Positions 1 to 8,007 of a stretch of DNA of 64,000 nucleotides are shown here, one piece after another. Within the stretch, counting starts at the first letter, position 1; each line of letters starts with the position of its first letter. The notes beneath the pieces are model-generated. The model ran no database searches. It saw only the letters and a program-made list of their open reading frames with translations, and was not told where the DNA came from. Made by a program: the position numbers and the translations under genes. This stretch comes from Ruminococcus sp. AF41-9 (lineage in GTDB: Bacteria; Bacillota; Clostridia; Lachnospirales; Lachnospiraceae). The DNA lies in NCBI RefSeq assembly GCF_003477525.1, contig NZ_QUDO01000020.1, positions 1-64,000 of the forward strand, given 5' to 3'.

Positions 1-225
1 CAGATCTGAAAGAACTTCATTTACAAATGGAAATCTTAAAGGCGGCATAAATGCAGGCAGATATACAGCGGACTACCTGCAATGTGGGAACCTGCCATAT
101 CTGGCATGGGAAAATGCGCATAACTGCGCTGGCCTAAGTTACAGGCGTATCCGCCGATATTTAGTCTGACGCCTAAAGCGTCTGGAAGCACGCGACTTCA
201 GTCGTGTGAGGATAAAGTTTTTAAT
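1..225 (+). mobile_element. 3' end remnant of an IS200/IS605-type element (tentative)
   Basis: An open frame runs in from the window edge and stops at about position 170; it is followed by a small hairpin at 189-208 (CACGCGAC, TTCA loop, GTCGTGTG). A subterminal hairpin just after a tnpB-like frame is the usual right-end architecture of IS200/IS605 elements. The protein tail shows no clear TnpB zinc-finger motif, so the call rests on the hairpin and position. The upstream part lies outside the window. Confidence 0.35.
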
Positions 226-280
226 TCACTAAGATTAAAATAATCAGTATTTAAAAATACGATATTAAAGAGGTGATAGA

Positions 281-607
281 TTGAGTGATTTAAGATTTCA
301 AAAATTGACACCGACCAGTAATGTAGATTTAAATGTCTATGAAGAGGGATTCGAATTCATATTTAGTAATGATGATATCCGGAACATAGCTATTTCTGGT
401 CCATATAGTTCTGGAAAAAGCAGCTTATTAGAAAGTTATAAAAAGAAACACCTTCAAAAAACTTTTATTCATATTTCACTTGCTCATTTTACAAATGAAA
501 ATAAAGACAACGAAGAAAAAGAAATTGAGGATAGTGAAACAGTTATTGAGGGGAAAATTCTAAATCAGCTAATTCAGCAAATACCGATTGAAAATACCTC
601 TCTGTGA
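281..607 (+). pseudogene. YobI-family P-loop NTPase, N-terminal fragment
   Basis: The first ~108 residues resemble the N-terminus of YobI-like P-loop NTPases: a short lead, then a Walker A motif (GPYSSGKSS, around residue 46), then a helix and the conserved HISLAHF strand. Full-length members are roughly ten times longer, so this is a truncated gene. A TTG start is chosen because it follows a good site (GAGGTGATAGA) at proper spacing. The frame ends in sequence belonging to a minus-strand transposase fragment, so the break point lies near 600. YobI proteins are uncharacterised large NTPases sometimes found among defence genes; no function is claimed here. Confidence 0.6.
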
Positions 608-760
608 TGTCATTATTTTTACAGAACCTGTTTCACGCATTTGTTTTTCTAGGCGGTAAACAGTACTGGTATTCACAGAAAAACACTCTGCGATTTCTTT
701 TGCATTGTGCGTTTTATTCCAAGCTTTAATAAGTAGTTTTCGTGTTTCATCATGTAACAT
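604..760 (-). pseudogene. IS630-family transposase, N-terminal fragment
   Basis: The translated minus strand begins MLHDETRKLLIKAW and contains a helix-turn-helix (NAKEIAECFSVNTSTVYRLEKQ) followed by the TSQRG linker typical of IS630/Tc1-like transposase N-termini. The catalytic DDE domain is absent: similarity ends where the YobI fragment begins. A good ribosome site precedes the ATG (AGAGGTGATTATT). Just upstream, 771-801 contains a short inverted repeat (TCTTGAC/GTCAAGA) that could be part of a terminal repeat. Confidence 0.55.
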
Positions 761-935
761 AATAATCACCTCTTGACTCTATCATAGACCTGTTGTCAAG
801 AGTGTGCAGTATTTTTTTGGAGTGCTATAATATAATATGTGTTTTCTACAAATTTTCTCATCACGGTATCTTGAACCTCCTGCTCAGATGTGTTAAACTT
901 AATAAGTTTCAAAAATGTAACTAACCACTACCTGG

Positions 936-986
936 CCATGTTTATACACAGTCATAAAGTCGAATTTTACTGTGTCAAAAACATGG
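936..986. repeat. Inverted repeat in intergenic DNA
   Basis: The arms CCATGTTT-AT-ACACAGT (936-952) and ACTGTGT-CAA-AAACATGG (969-986) flank a 16-nt loop, with one internal asymmetry. It is not followed by a T-run, so it is unlikely to be a simple terminator. It sits within a 650-bp gene-free stretch (770-1416) in which I found no other coding signal. Confidence 0.5.
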
Positions 987-1317
987 TCAGATTTAAGATA
1001 AAGGCGGCGTAAAGCCGCATAAATAAGGAGTTTTATGAGTAGTAAGAACATGTCACCGATGATGCATTAGTGAAATTTCGGTATTGTTGAAAAACCGCAT
1101 AAATACAGGCTTTATAAGAATTTTGAACTTATGAGCATTTAACGATAAGTGGTACTCAGTGGTAAGAAATATGCCTGAGTAGAAACAAGACTGTGGTCAA
1201 AATTATCGTCGGAAAACAACCTAAACATTTTTTTTTAAATTTGCATGGCACTGGGAAACGAATTTGCAATTATCTATTTTTTAAGTAACAGGAAGTTAAA
1301 TTTAATACAACCATTAA

Positions 1318-1372
1318 AAAAATCTTTTATGCTTCAGACGGAAATAATGTCTGCTTCATAAAAGATTTTTTG
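1318..1372. terminator. Strong hairpin terminator, possibly bidirectional
   Basis: Arms AAAATCTTTTATG (left) and CATAAAAGATTTT (right), with an inner TTCAGAC/GTCTG stem, end in a T-run. The flanking A/T-runs could serve either strand. It separates the IS debris from the DUF1848 gene. Confidence 0.6.
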
Positions 1373-1416
1373 TAATAATATTGTAATATTTATCTTCCGC
1401 GAAAGGAGAGCGCAGG

Positions 1417-2366
1417 ATGATTATACATGCAAGCATGAGAACCGATATACCTGCATTTTATTCCGAATGGTTTACAAATAGAATCCGTGAAGGGTATGTT
1501 CGAGTGAGAAATCCCTATGATCCTTTACAGGTTACAGAATATAGCCTTGATCCTGAAGTCGTTGATTTGATTGTATTCTGTTCAAAAATCCAGTCCCTAT
1601 GTTGAAGTATATGGATTTGCTGAAATCTTACAGGACATACTGGTATATCACAATCACTCCATATGAAGCAGACATCGAACCAGGATTATTTAAAACAATT
1701 GTAAGTAAAAGAAAAATCATTGAAGCATTTCTGCAGATATCAGAAATTGTAGGAGAAGAGCATATTGGCTGGAGATACGATCCGATTTTTATCGATGACA
1801 AATATACTGTCAAGTATCATTTGGAACAGTTTGAGGGCATATCTGCGGCTTTACAAGGGTATACAAAAAATTGCGTGATAAGTTTTCTTGATTTATACCA
1901 GAAAGTAAAAAGGAATTTTCCAGAAGTGAAAATGGTATCCAAAGAGCAGAGAAAATATCTTGGGGAACGTATGACACGTATTGCCACAGAGCACAAAATG
2001 ATTTTGCGGCCTTGTGGGGAGGGAACGGAACTTGCTGCATTTGGAGCAGACTGTAATGGCTGTATGACACAGCAGATTTATGAAAATGCCATTCATATGT
2101 CACTTGACATGCCGAAAAAACAATTCCTTAGAAAAGAGTGTGCATGTTATTTGGGAAATGATATTGGTGCTTATAATAGTTGTCCGCATATGTGCAAGTA
2201 TTGTTATGCAAATTATGATGAAAAAAGTGTGCGCCTTAATCGTATAAATCATAATCCGAAATCAGCATTTTTGATAGGTGATGATATGCCAAATGACAAG
2301 GTTCATAAAGCAGTGCAGAAAAGCTGGATAAATGGACAGATTAGTTTGAATGGGTTCTTTATATGA
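1417..2366 (+). pseudogene. DUF1848 family protein, frameshifted
   Basis: Two overlapping frames together encode one DUF1848-type protein. The N-terminal part (ASMRTDIPAFYSEW, REGYVRVRNP) ends at 1605 and the rest resumes in another frame (YMDLLKSYRTYWYITITPY, then WRYDPIFIDDKYT). The C-terminal region carries a CxxxCxxC cluster (NSCPHMCKYCYANY), the cysteine arrangement seen in this family and reminiscent of radical-SAM or photolyase-like Fe-S binding. Adding one A to the AAAAA run near 1587 restores CSKNPVPMLKYM. A single-base deletion in a homopolymer could be a real mutation or a sequencing error. The gene is otherwise complete; its function is unknown. Confidence 0.75.
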
Positions 2367-2451
2367 AAATAAATTAGAGCTGGCTTATTGAAAGAGAATG
2401 TGATAAGATTAAGAAAGAACATACATTCGAAAAATGGGGCGGTGTAGTAAA

Positions 2452-2814
2452 TTGAGAAAAAGTGAAAAACTAAAGAAAATTCAATTATTGCTGAATCAAA
2501 AAAATCTGTATGAGGACCAGTATGAGAGATTATTAGCTGCAACAGGAGACTGGAAAAGCAATTATACGGACTATCTGATCACAGAACCGATTGATTTGGT
2601 GGAAGAATTGAAACGTGTTCCGGAAGCTGATTATGAGCTCTGTACGGCATTGCTTACAATGCTTGTAAAGGAAGAAATTCCTGAAAATGCCTCTGATAAA
2701 ACGTTTGTGGATCATAAAGGTCTTCTGATTTTAGAAAGAATGAATGAAATACTAAGTGTAGGAGCGAGAGAAGATGAAAGCGGGAGATACGGCCTATCTT
2801 GTGGAATCAAATAG
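2452..2814 (+). CDS. Small hypothetical protein
   Basis: A lysine-rich, mostly helical protein of about 120 residues with no recognised domain. An ATG at 2434 is in frame but has no ribosome site; a TTG at 2452 follows GGGGCGGTG at seven bases. TTG starts are common in this block, so TTG is preferred. It overlaps the next small gene by about 40 bases in another frame, suggesting a compact cistron of accessory genes at the left of the conjugative element. Confidence 0.5.
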   Translation: MRKSEKLKKIQLLLNQKNLYEDQYERLLAATGDWKSNYTDYLITEPIDLVEELKRVPEADYELCTALLTMLVKEEIPENASDKTFVDHKGLLILERMNEILSVGAREDESGRYGLSCGIK

Positions 2815-2974
2815 ATTTGTTCATGAGGTAGAAATTCTCAGATGTAATGGAGAATTGTATATTGTGTGTTTTAAAGATAACGGCGTCGGATTGTACTTTA
2901 AAGCATATCACTTACTTCTTACGTCTTGGAAAACTGTCAAAAGTATTAGTCAGGCTCCAGAGCATAAAGTTTAG
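2774..2974 (+). CDS. Small hypothetical protein, SH3-like pattern
   Basis: A 66-residue protein starting at an ATG after GGAGCGAGAGAAG. The pattern (GDTAYLVESNRFVHEVEILRCN, then YIVCFKDNGVGLYF) suggests a small beta barrel, like the short KOW/SH3-like proteins of mobile elements. A gene of similar size and style lies at 7078. No function is assigned. Confidence 0.5.
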   Translation: MKAGDTAYLVESNRFVHEVEILRCNGELYIVCFKDNGVGLYFKAYHLLLTSWKTVKSISQAPEHKV

Positions 2975-3030
2975 AAAAATTCATATGATTGTTGGCATTG
3001 AGACTATTGGGAAAAGAATCAAATTGTTTA

Positions 3031-3078
3031 AAACTGCTGCTATCTATAGGTGAAAATCATAGATAACAGCAGTTTTTT
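3031..3078 (+). terminator. Rho-independent terminator
   Basis: Arms AAACTGCTGCTATCTAT and ATAGATAACAGCAGTTTT are nearly perfect and are followed by a T-run. It closes the small-gene cluster before the membrane protein at 3178. Confidence 0.8.
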
Positions 3079-3177
3079 GTGTGATTCCAAAAAAATCTTA
3101 AAAAAGTTGCAAAAAAATTTTATTTTTTACAGAAAATGGTACTTTTTTTTATTCTTTCTATACAGAGGGGAAAATAA

Positions 3178-3369
3178 TTGATGAGGAGGATGCTTATTAT
3201 CTGGAAAATAGTTTTAGTGATTTTGGTAGTATTGGCATGTGTTATTACGGGGTTATATTGCTGTCTGGTCAAGGCGAGTGAGGCAGATGCTGAACTGGAG
3301 AGGTTCTATAATGAAAAATATGGAAAGAAAGGTGGAAAGAAATGCCAAAAGGAAGATCAGGCATTATAA
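3178..3369 (+). CDS. Small single-pass membrane protein
   Basis: A 63-residue protein with one strong transmembrane helix (residues ~5-32, IIWKIVLVILVVLACVITGLY) and a charged, lysine-rich tail. The start is TTG, eight bases after AGAGGGG. The stop overlaps the start of the following gene, so the two are probably cotranslated. Small membrane proteins are common in conjugative operons, but there is no family match. Confidence 0.45.
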   Translation: MMRRMLIIWKIVLVILVVLACVITGLYCCLVKASEADAELERFYNEKYGKKGGKKCQKEDQAL

Positions 3370-3905
3370 CAGAGGAATTTAAGGGAAAAGAAAATACGGC
3401 ATATCATGACGTGGAGAAATTGTTTAAAATTTATCGTTCGGTAAATTGGAAAATGCAGATTAAGATTAATCAGGTCAAAAGACATTTTCAGTTAGAGTAT
3501 GGAACCGATGTAGATAAATTTTTGGACAGTTTATATCAGGCGGGCATGGATGTAGATACGGATCTTGCAAGTGAAAAGGAACGGGTGGAGTCGATTAATC
3601 ATTCCAATAAATTTCTAAAACTGATGGATGAGTCCGTTGATCTGATGAGAAAATATCATCCGCAGGGCGAGAGATATTATTGGGTGCTCTATTACAGTTA
3701 TATGTCGGCTTACAAAGCAGAAAATGTAGAGGAAATCCTTGATAAACTGGAACCACATTGTCCTCAGCTTACACGGGTTCACAGAACTACTTATTTCCGG
3801 TGGAGAGATCAGGCATTCGAGGCAGTTGGAAGTATACTTTGGGGCTGTGAAGGTGAATGTGAAAAAATGATGAAGCAGTTTAGCGAAGAGTTTCAGGAAA
3901 TATGA
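3342..3905 (+). CDS. ArpU/sigma-like transcriptional regulator (tentative)
   Basis: A 187-residue helical protein starting at an ATG preceded by AGGTGG. The organisation resembles phage/ICE ArpU-like regulators: an N-terminal helical region (YHDVEKLFKIYRSVNWK, around residues 20-40), a middle charged region with conserved YYWVLYYSYM, and a C-terminal helix-turn-helix-like segment (THRTTYFRWRDQAFEAVGSILWG-like, near 150-170). That family has sigma region 4 character and controls late or transfer genes. The match is by pattern only. It lies directly upstream of the ParM/ParR-like pair. Confidence 0.45.
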   Translation: MPKGRSGIITEEFKGKENTAYHDVEKLFKIYRSVNWKMQIKINQVKRHFQLEYGTDVDKFLDSLYQAGMDVDTDLASEKERVESINHSNKFLKLMDESVDLMRKYHPQGERYYWVLYYSYMSAYKAENVEEILDKLEPHCPQLTRVHRTTYFRWRDQAFEAVGSILWGCEGECEKMMKQFSEEFQEI

Positions 3906-4023
3906 GGTACAAAAAATTTTTCTGCGATTCTGTTGACACAGAAATTCCGAAAAAATTATATTGAAGCTGAAAAGACGTACAAAAAGACGCATAAAAATTC
4001 GGAATTTTGAAAGGAGAACAGAT

Positions 4024-4971
4024 ATGGTTATATCAGTTGACACCGGTAATAAGATGATTAAAACAGAACATTATGAATTTAATTCAGGAATAGATGTATT
4101 GGATACGATTCCTGGAGAAAACGATGAAGTGATTGAATTTGGTGGAAAATATTACAGGACAACAAACCGAAGGATATCTTACATGGAAGACAAGACAGAA
4201 GATGATCGCTATTACATTCTTACATTGATTGCCATTGCAAAAGAATTGGATACGATGAAAAAAGAGGCGGTTTTAGCACCTAATGAGCTGATCGAGATAG
4301 AACTTCTGGTAGGATTACCACCGGCACATTACGGAAAGTACCGAAAAAAGTTTCAGCAGTATTTCCAAAGAGATGGCAAAGTGGTTGGCTTTAAGTATGG
4401 CGGTACCTCTTATCAGATTTTGATTCATGAGGTGAAAGTGTATGTGCAGGCCTATGCTGCATATTGTGTGCTGGCAGCAAGACGTCATTTGACCGAACTT
4501 CCGAAAGTTCTTGTTATTGATATTGGTGGGTTTACGGTGGATTATATGATCCTCCGATACGGAAGATTGGAGAAGGAACACATTGATTCTCTGGAAAGTG
4601 GCGTGATATGTCTGTATGGCAGAATTCGGGCTGCTATACGCCAAAAATACAGCATTGCACTTGATGAAGAAGATATTGATAACATCATTCTTGGAAAAAA
4701 CACAGGATATATGCAGGAACTTAAAGAACGAGTCCGGGAGGTAACGATTGGATATGTAACGGAATTGCTCGGAACGTTCCGTGAGCTTGGCATTGACTTT
4801 CGAACAACACAGACTGTATTCATGGGTGGAGGAGCCATTCTGGTGTCTGAAATTATCAAGGTAGTCTGGGAACGCTTCAAAGGGGAGTATTTTATTATTA
4901 ATGATCCTAAGGCAAATGCTAAAGGATACAAATTGCAGTTTCAGATAGAAGCTAAAGAACGGGAGGATTAA
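4024..4971 (+). CDS. ParM/StbA-like actin-family segregation ATPase
   Basis: An actin-fold ATPase predicted to form filaments that separate plasmid or ICE copies. The nucleotide-binding signatures are visible: phosphate-1 (VISVDTGNKMIKT) at the N-terminus, phosphate-2 (VLVIDIGGFTVDY, about residue 160) and the adenosine motif (FMGGGAILVSE, about residue 270). The ATG at 4024 is chosen over an upstream TTG because it follows GAAAGGAG and begins exactly at the phosphate-1 strand. The next gene starts two bases after the stop and encodes an RHH-type adaptor, which fits a parM-parR operon. A centromere (parC) was not identified. About 315 residues is a normal length. Confidence 0.8.
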   Translation: MVISVDTGNKMIKTEHYEFNSGIDVLDTIPGENDEVIEFGGKYYRTTNRRISYMEDKTEDDRYYILTLIAIAKELDTMKKEAVLAPNELIEIELLVGLPPAHYGKYRKKFQQYFQRDGKVVGFKYGGTSYQILIHEVKVYVQAYAAYCVLAARRHLTELPKVLVIDIGGFTVDYMILRYGRLEKEHIDSLESGVICLYGRIRAAIRQKYSIALDEEDIDNIILGKNTGYMQELKERVREVTIGYVTELLGTFRELGIDFRTTQTVFMGGGAILVSEIIKVVWERFKGEYFIINDPKANAKGYKLQFQIEAKERED

Positions 4972-4973
4972 AA

Positions 4974-5402
4974 ATGGGAAAGAAAGACGAATATCGTTTT
5001 AATCTTCGGTTTGATGAAACAGATGAAATGCACAGGCTGGTTGTAAAGTATTTAAATTCCTGTGGGCATAATAAAGCAAAATACATTGTACGGGCATTTT
5101 TGGCATATTGGAAAATGTCCGGCAAAAGTTTGCTTTCGTATGTGTTTCCGGAAATAGATGCTGAACAGCTGTTACCAGAAGCAAAGCCAGAAAATGATAA
5201 AAAAACAGCAGTTGTAGCAAAAGCAAGTGATGCTGGAAATGATAACGGGACATATATACAGAAAGATCATTCAGAGCAGCAGCTGTTGGAAAAGAGTTTG
5301 CAGGAAGATCATTTTGTAAATCTGGAAGGTGATTGTAAAGCAGACGAAGCAGAAGTTCTTCTGATAAAAAATAATTACAAGATGTTTGAAGATCTGGAAT
5401 AG
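4974..5402 (+). CDS. ParR-like ribbon-helix-helix partner of ParM
   Basis: The N-terminal ~50 residues (YRFNLRFDETDEMHRLVVKY, then HNKAKYIVRAFLAYW) have the beta-helix-helix pattern of RHH DNA-binding proteins. The remaining ~90 residues are acidic and lysine/glutamine-rich, as in ParR proteins whose tails contact ParM. It starts two bases after the parM-like stop, so the two are translationally linked. The predicted role is to bind centromere repeats and cap the ParM filament. The adaptor role is inferred mainly from position and the RHH pattern. Confidence 0.65.
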   Translation: MGKKDEYRFNLRFDETDEMHRLVVKYLNSCGHNKAKYIVRAFLAYWKMSGKSLLSYVFPEIDAEQLLPEAKPENDKKTAVVAKASDAGNDNGTYIQKDHSEQQLLEKSLQEDHFVNLEGDCKADEAEVLLIKNNYKMFEDLE

Positions 5403-5413
5403 GAGGTATGTGG

Positions 5414-5815
5414 GTGCGTAGTAAACAAGTGCAAATTTTAAGCGGTATATGTGGAGTGCAGCTGATTGGTTATGCATGTCGGGCTGCAGGATTTAAAACA
5501 GATATTTGGATAGGGTTTGCAGGAAGTGTTTTCCTTATGTTGGATATTGTATATCTGGCAATTCAGGAAAAGGGCAGAAAAAAATGCCCTGAGTGTGATT
5601 CTGAGATATCAAAAAAAGTCAGGATATGTCCGGAATGCGGTTATCTTTTTCAGCAGGGACTGTCAGAAGAACAGCTGACGGGATACATTGAACAGGAGCA
5701 GGAAAAAGAAATGAGTTCGGAACAAATTGATCGCGCATTTGAAAAAACAGATAATATTGCCGCAGATGAGATAGATTCTTTTGATGGTGATATAAATGAT
5801 TTTTTACAGGAATAA
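5414..5815 (+). CDS. Membrane protein with a zinc ribbon
   Basis: Two hydrophobic segments lie in the first ~50 residues (ILSGICGVQLIGYACRAAGF and IWIGFAGSVFLMLDIVYLAI), followed by a zinc ribbon with two CPxC pairs (KCPECDSEISKKVRICPECGY) and an acidic tail. A GTG at 5414 is preferred because AGGAGGT is directly against the in-frame ATG at 5408 and correctly spaced for the GTG. It follows the parR-like gene by five bases and is probably in the same operon. Function unknown. Confidence 0.55.
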   Translation: MRSKQVQILSGICGVQLIGYACRAAGFKTDIWIGFAGSVFLMLDIVYLAIQEKGRKKCPECDSEISKKVRICPECGYLFQQGLSEEQLTGYIEQEQEKEMSSEQIDRAFEKTDNIAADEIDSFDGDINDFLQE

Positions 5816-5959
5816 AAACAGAGAAAATAAGAGAATAGCTTGTAAATATATTCAGATGCATAAAAATTCATATGTGATTGTGAAAATACAGTGAAAAGTA
5901 AGAAATAGATTGCGAAAAATAGTATAATTCATAAAGCTGACTTTAAATGATGGATTAGA

Positions 5960-6029
5960 ACCGACTTCCCGGGGTGAAATAATTTACCATACTAATTAAA
6001 CCGGGCTCAAAGATTGGAAGGGCATCGGT
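5960..6029 (+). other. Possible structured RNA in the leader of a sigma-like gene
   Basis: Segments pair in nested order: ACCGA (5960-5964) with TCGGT (6025-6029), CTTCC (5965-5969) with GGAAG (6016-6020), and CCGG near 5969-5972 with CCGGG at 6001-6005. There is no T-run, so it is not a terminator. It lies in a 358-bp gap between the zinc-ribbon gene and the sigma-like gene at 6174. Confidence 0.35.
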
Positions 6030-6173
6030 ATTAAAATTAGAAAGGGTATAAATTACTTGATTTGCGTGGGCTGCTGGAGTAATTTTCCGGCAGTCCTGTT
6101 TTATGTCTGTATTGCAAGACCACCTCCTTCAGAGATTACTGTATACACTAGATCATTTTGGAGGAATGCGGAT

Positions 6174-6614
6174 ATGACAAAAACAGAGAAAGAACTGAAA
6201 AAGGAATTTAGTGCTTATGTGAAGACTGCAATTAAGAATACACAAAAGCAGTACTTAATAAAAAAAGGCAAGATTCTGGATAATGAAATAGCCATGGATG
6301 ATGAAGGAATAGATGAAATCTTACAAAAGCAGACAGAAGACCTGTTTGATAAGATGGATTTAAATGTAGATATGGTTCTGAGTGATGAAATCAATGTAAA
6401 TTCTTTTCTGGATCAAATCAATGATCCTGTTCTTTATGTTTCTCTGTGTTCGTTGAAGGAACTGCAGCAGAAAGTATTAATGCTCCGTATAGTATATGTA
6501 AAATCATTCGATGATATTGGAGGTATTTTGAATATGACAGCAAAACAGGCTGAAAACAGCTATTACAATGCAATCAGAAAAATACGAAAACAGATGGGAG
6601 ATAACTTTGGATGA
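6174..6614 (+). CDS. Sigma-70 region 4-like regulator
   Basis: A 146-residue protein starting at an ATG preceded by GGAGGAATGCGGAT. The C-terminal half has a sigma region 4/helix-turn-helix pattern: LKELQQKVLMLRIVYVKSFD, then DIGGILNMTAKQAENSYYNAIRKIRKQMG. The N-terminal half is lysine-rich and helical. The stop overlaps the next gene, which resembles a sigma region 2-like helical domain. Such split sigma-like pairs are a familiar regulatory arrangement in Tn916- and Tn1549-like elements. Probably controls element genes; the target promoters are unknown. Confidence 0.6.
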   Translation: MTKTEKELKKEFSAYVKTAIKNTQKQYLIKKGKILDNEIAMDDEGIDEILQKQTEDLFDKMDLNVDMVLSDEINVNSFLDQINDPVLYVSLCSLKELQQKVLMLRIVYVKSFDDIGGILNMTAKQAENSYYNAIRKIRKQMGDNFG

Positions 6615-6822
6615 TTTTGTAGGGGTTTTATGTAGAGCGAGAATGAGCGAAAGGGAAGCTATACAGCTGATTGTAGAAATGTATCGTCCCCTGATGCTTA
6701 AATATGCTAATTTGAATACTGGTTTTGATGATGATTTGTACCAGGAATTTGTATGTTGTGTGATTAGTTGTATTTTTAAATTTCCGTTTGAAAAATGGAA
6801 TGCAGAAAATGATCTGGATTAA
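6607..6822 (+). CDS. Small helical regulator, sigma region 2-like
   Basis: About 71 residues: ARMSEREAIQLIVEMYRPLM, then LNTGFDDDLYQEFVCCVISCIFKFPF. This resembles the small HTH/sigma region 2-like proteins encoded beside sigma-like genes in ICEs. The chosen TTG at 6607 sits seven bases after GGGAG and overlaps the previous stop by a few bases, suggesting coupled synthesis. Confidence 0.5.
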   Translation: MDDFVGVLCRARMSEREAIQLIVEMYRPLMLKYANLNTGFDDDLYQEFVCCVISCIFKFPFEKWNAENDLD

Positions 6823-6972
6823 GTAATGAGTATTGACACAGTGATAGGATGTGGTTATGATATAAATGTATAACATTTATTTCTGCTGGTTGCGGAAATA
6901 TATAACTTTTGTTCCGGCTTTTTGCTGGAAGGATAATTTAAACTGAAGTATATTCGGTTATCGAAAAAGCAG

Positions 6973-7016
6973 AAAGACATTGATTATTTTTATGAATAGT
7001 CAGTGTCTTTTTTTGC
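6973..7016 (+). terminator. Rho-independent terminator
   Basis: AAAGACATTGATTAT pairs with ATAGTCAGTGTCTTT around a short loop, followed by seven T. It separates the sigma-like pair from the two small genes at 7078 and 7296. Confidence 0.7.
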
Positions 7017-7077
7017 GTTTTGGAGGAAAGGAGGAATATTTCTGACAAGGTAAATCTCAAAGAAAGGAGGAGCACGA

Positions 7078-7299
7078 ATGAAGACGAAGCCGATGATCAT
7101 GGCACATGGGAACCTAATTCTTCCATTAACGGTAGGACAAAAAGCAAGATATTGTCAGAATGGTATCTGGAAAACCACAGGAAGAGTACGGCAAATTATT
7201 GAACAGACAGAAGACTATGTAAAATTCGAAACAGATTCAGTACGGTATTGTATTGATCACTATGGAAGAGAAGCCAATGTTCTAGCATTGGTGGCATGA
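7078..7299 (+). CDS. Small hypothetical protein
   Basis: A 73-residue protein beginning after an excellent ribosome site (GAAAGGAGGAGCACGA). The pattern LPLTVGQKARYCQNGIWKTT, then IEQTEDYVKFETDSVRYCID looks like a small all-beta domain. It is comparable in style to the protein at 2774. Its stop overlaps the ATG of the next tiny gene (ATGA). Confidence 0.55.
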   Translation: MKTKPMIMAHGNLILPLTVGQKARYCQNGIWKTTGRVRQIIEQTEDYVKFETDSVRYCIDHYGREANVLALVA

Positions 7300-7463
7300 C
7301 AAAGGAGCATATAATCCTGGATCAAAAAAGTATTGGCGTCAGTCAGTACTTTTTTGGTCTCTCTGAAAGAAAAAATGGTATCAGATATGAGGATGAACTG
7401 GAGAAATGTGGAATTCCAACCAAAACATGGAAACAAGCAGGCCAGATGGAATTGCAGGATTAG
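7296..7463 (+). CDS. 55-residue hypothetical protein
   Basis: The ATG overlaps the preceding TGA, the usual sign of translational coupling. The 55-residue product contains KSIGVSQYFFGLSERKNGIRYEDELEKCG-type sequence with balanced charge and no low complexity. Length and coupling support a real gene, but there is no family match. Confidence 0.4.
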   Translation: MTKEHIILDQKSIGVSQYFFGLSERKNGIRYEDELEKCGIPTKTWKQAGQMELQD

Positions 7464-7562
7464 CGGAAAATAAAGTAGAAGAGAAGAAATGCTCCTGATT
7501 GCAGATTAAATAAGTGCACTACAGAATTAGGTATGCAAATACGAATAAAAGAAGTATAATAT

Positions 7563-7606
7563 AATCAATAGTTTTTGGAACTGTGATCCAGAAACTATTG
7601 ATTTTT
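7563..7606. terminator. Bidirectional terminator between convergent genes
   Basis: AATCAATAGTTTTTGG pairs with CCAGAAACTATTGATT around a nine-base loop, with T-rich sequence on the right and A-rich on the left. It lies between the end of the small plus-strand genes and the end of the minus-strand XRE gene. Confidence 0.7.
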
Positions 7607-7610
7607 GTGT

Positions 7611-7856
7611 TTAATGGGAATCAAGATCATCAAAAAATTCATCATAAGAACAGTTATAGATCTTTTTTAATTCCATAAGGACGCTGATTCGGATATTTAA
7701 TTCACCGTTTTCATATTTGGCATAAGTAGAGCGACCAATGTCGCAATTTCTGCACTGTAATTCTGCACAGAGCTTTTCTTGGGATAATCCAAATTTTTCG
7801 CGAAGACGGCGAAGATTTTTACCAATATATACGTCACATTTTAATTTTTGCTCCAT
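7611..7856 (-). CDS. XRE-family transcriptional repressor
   Basis: An ~81-residue protein that is essentially one helix-turn-helix domain: IGKNLRRLREKFGLSQEKLC, a second helix, then RSTYAKYENGELNIRISVLMELKKIY. The C-terminus ends with a short acidic tail. Of two in-frame ATGs, the second is preferred because GGAGG is adjacent to the first and nine bases from the second. It is divergent from the gene at 8008, and the intergenic DNA holds a pair of inverted operator-like sequences, so it probably represses itself and the rightward operon. Confidence 0.8.
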   Translation of the reverse strand: MEQKLKCDVYIGKNLRRLREKFGLSQEKLCAELQCRNCDIGRSTYAKYENGELNIRISVLMELKKIYNCSYDEFFDDLDSH

Positions 7857-7871
7857 AAAAGTCATCCTCCA

Positions 7872-7948
7872 TTGACCAGTATAGGTGTCAAATGCTGATG
7901 TTATTGTATGAAAAAACGCGATATAATATTGTCCGCTATACTGATCAA
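7872..7948. promoter_or_regulatory. Divergent promoter region with two inverted operator copies
   Basis: TTGACCAGTATA (7872-7883) and TATACTGATCAA (7937-7948) form a 12-bp inverted repeat with one mismatch, separated by 53 bases. A TATAAT lies between them at 7922-7927. The layout suits an XRE repressor binding both sites to control divergent transcription. Binding by the neighbouring repressor is inferred. Confidence 0.55.
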
Positions 7949-8007
7949 GAATGAGAAAAAATGATATAGTAATTGAGTTGGTATTAGGGTGTGAAAGAGG
8001 AGGAAGA

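Noticed and set aside
1810..2103. Minus-strand frame opposite the DUF1848 gene
   Set aside because: It is a shadow of the strong plus-strand gene, whose translation matches a known family.
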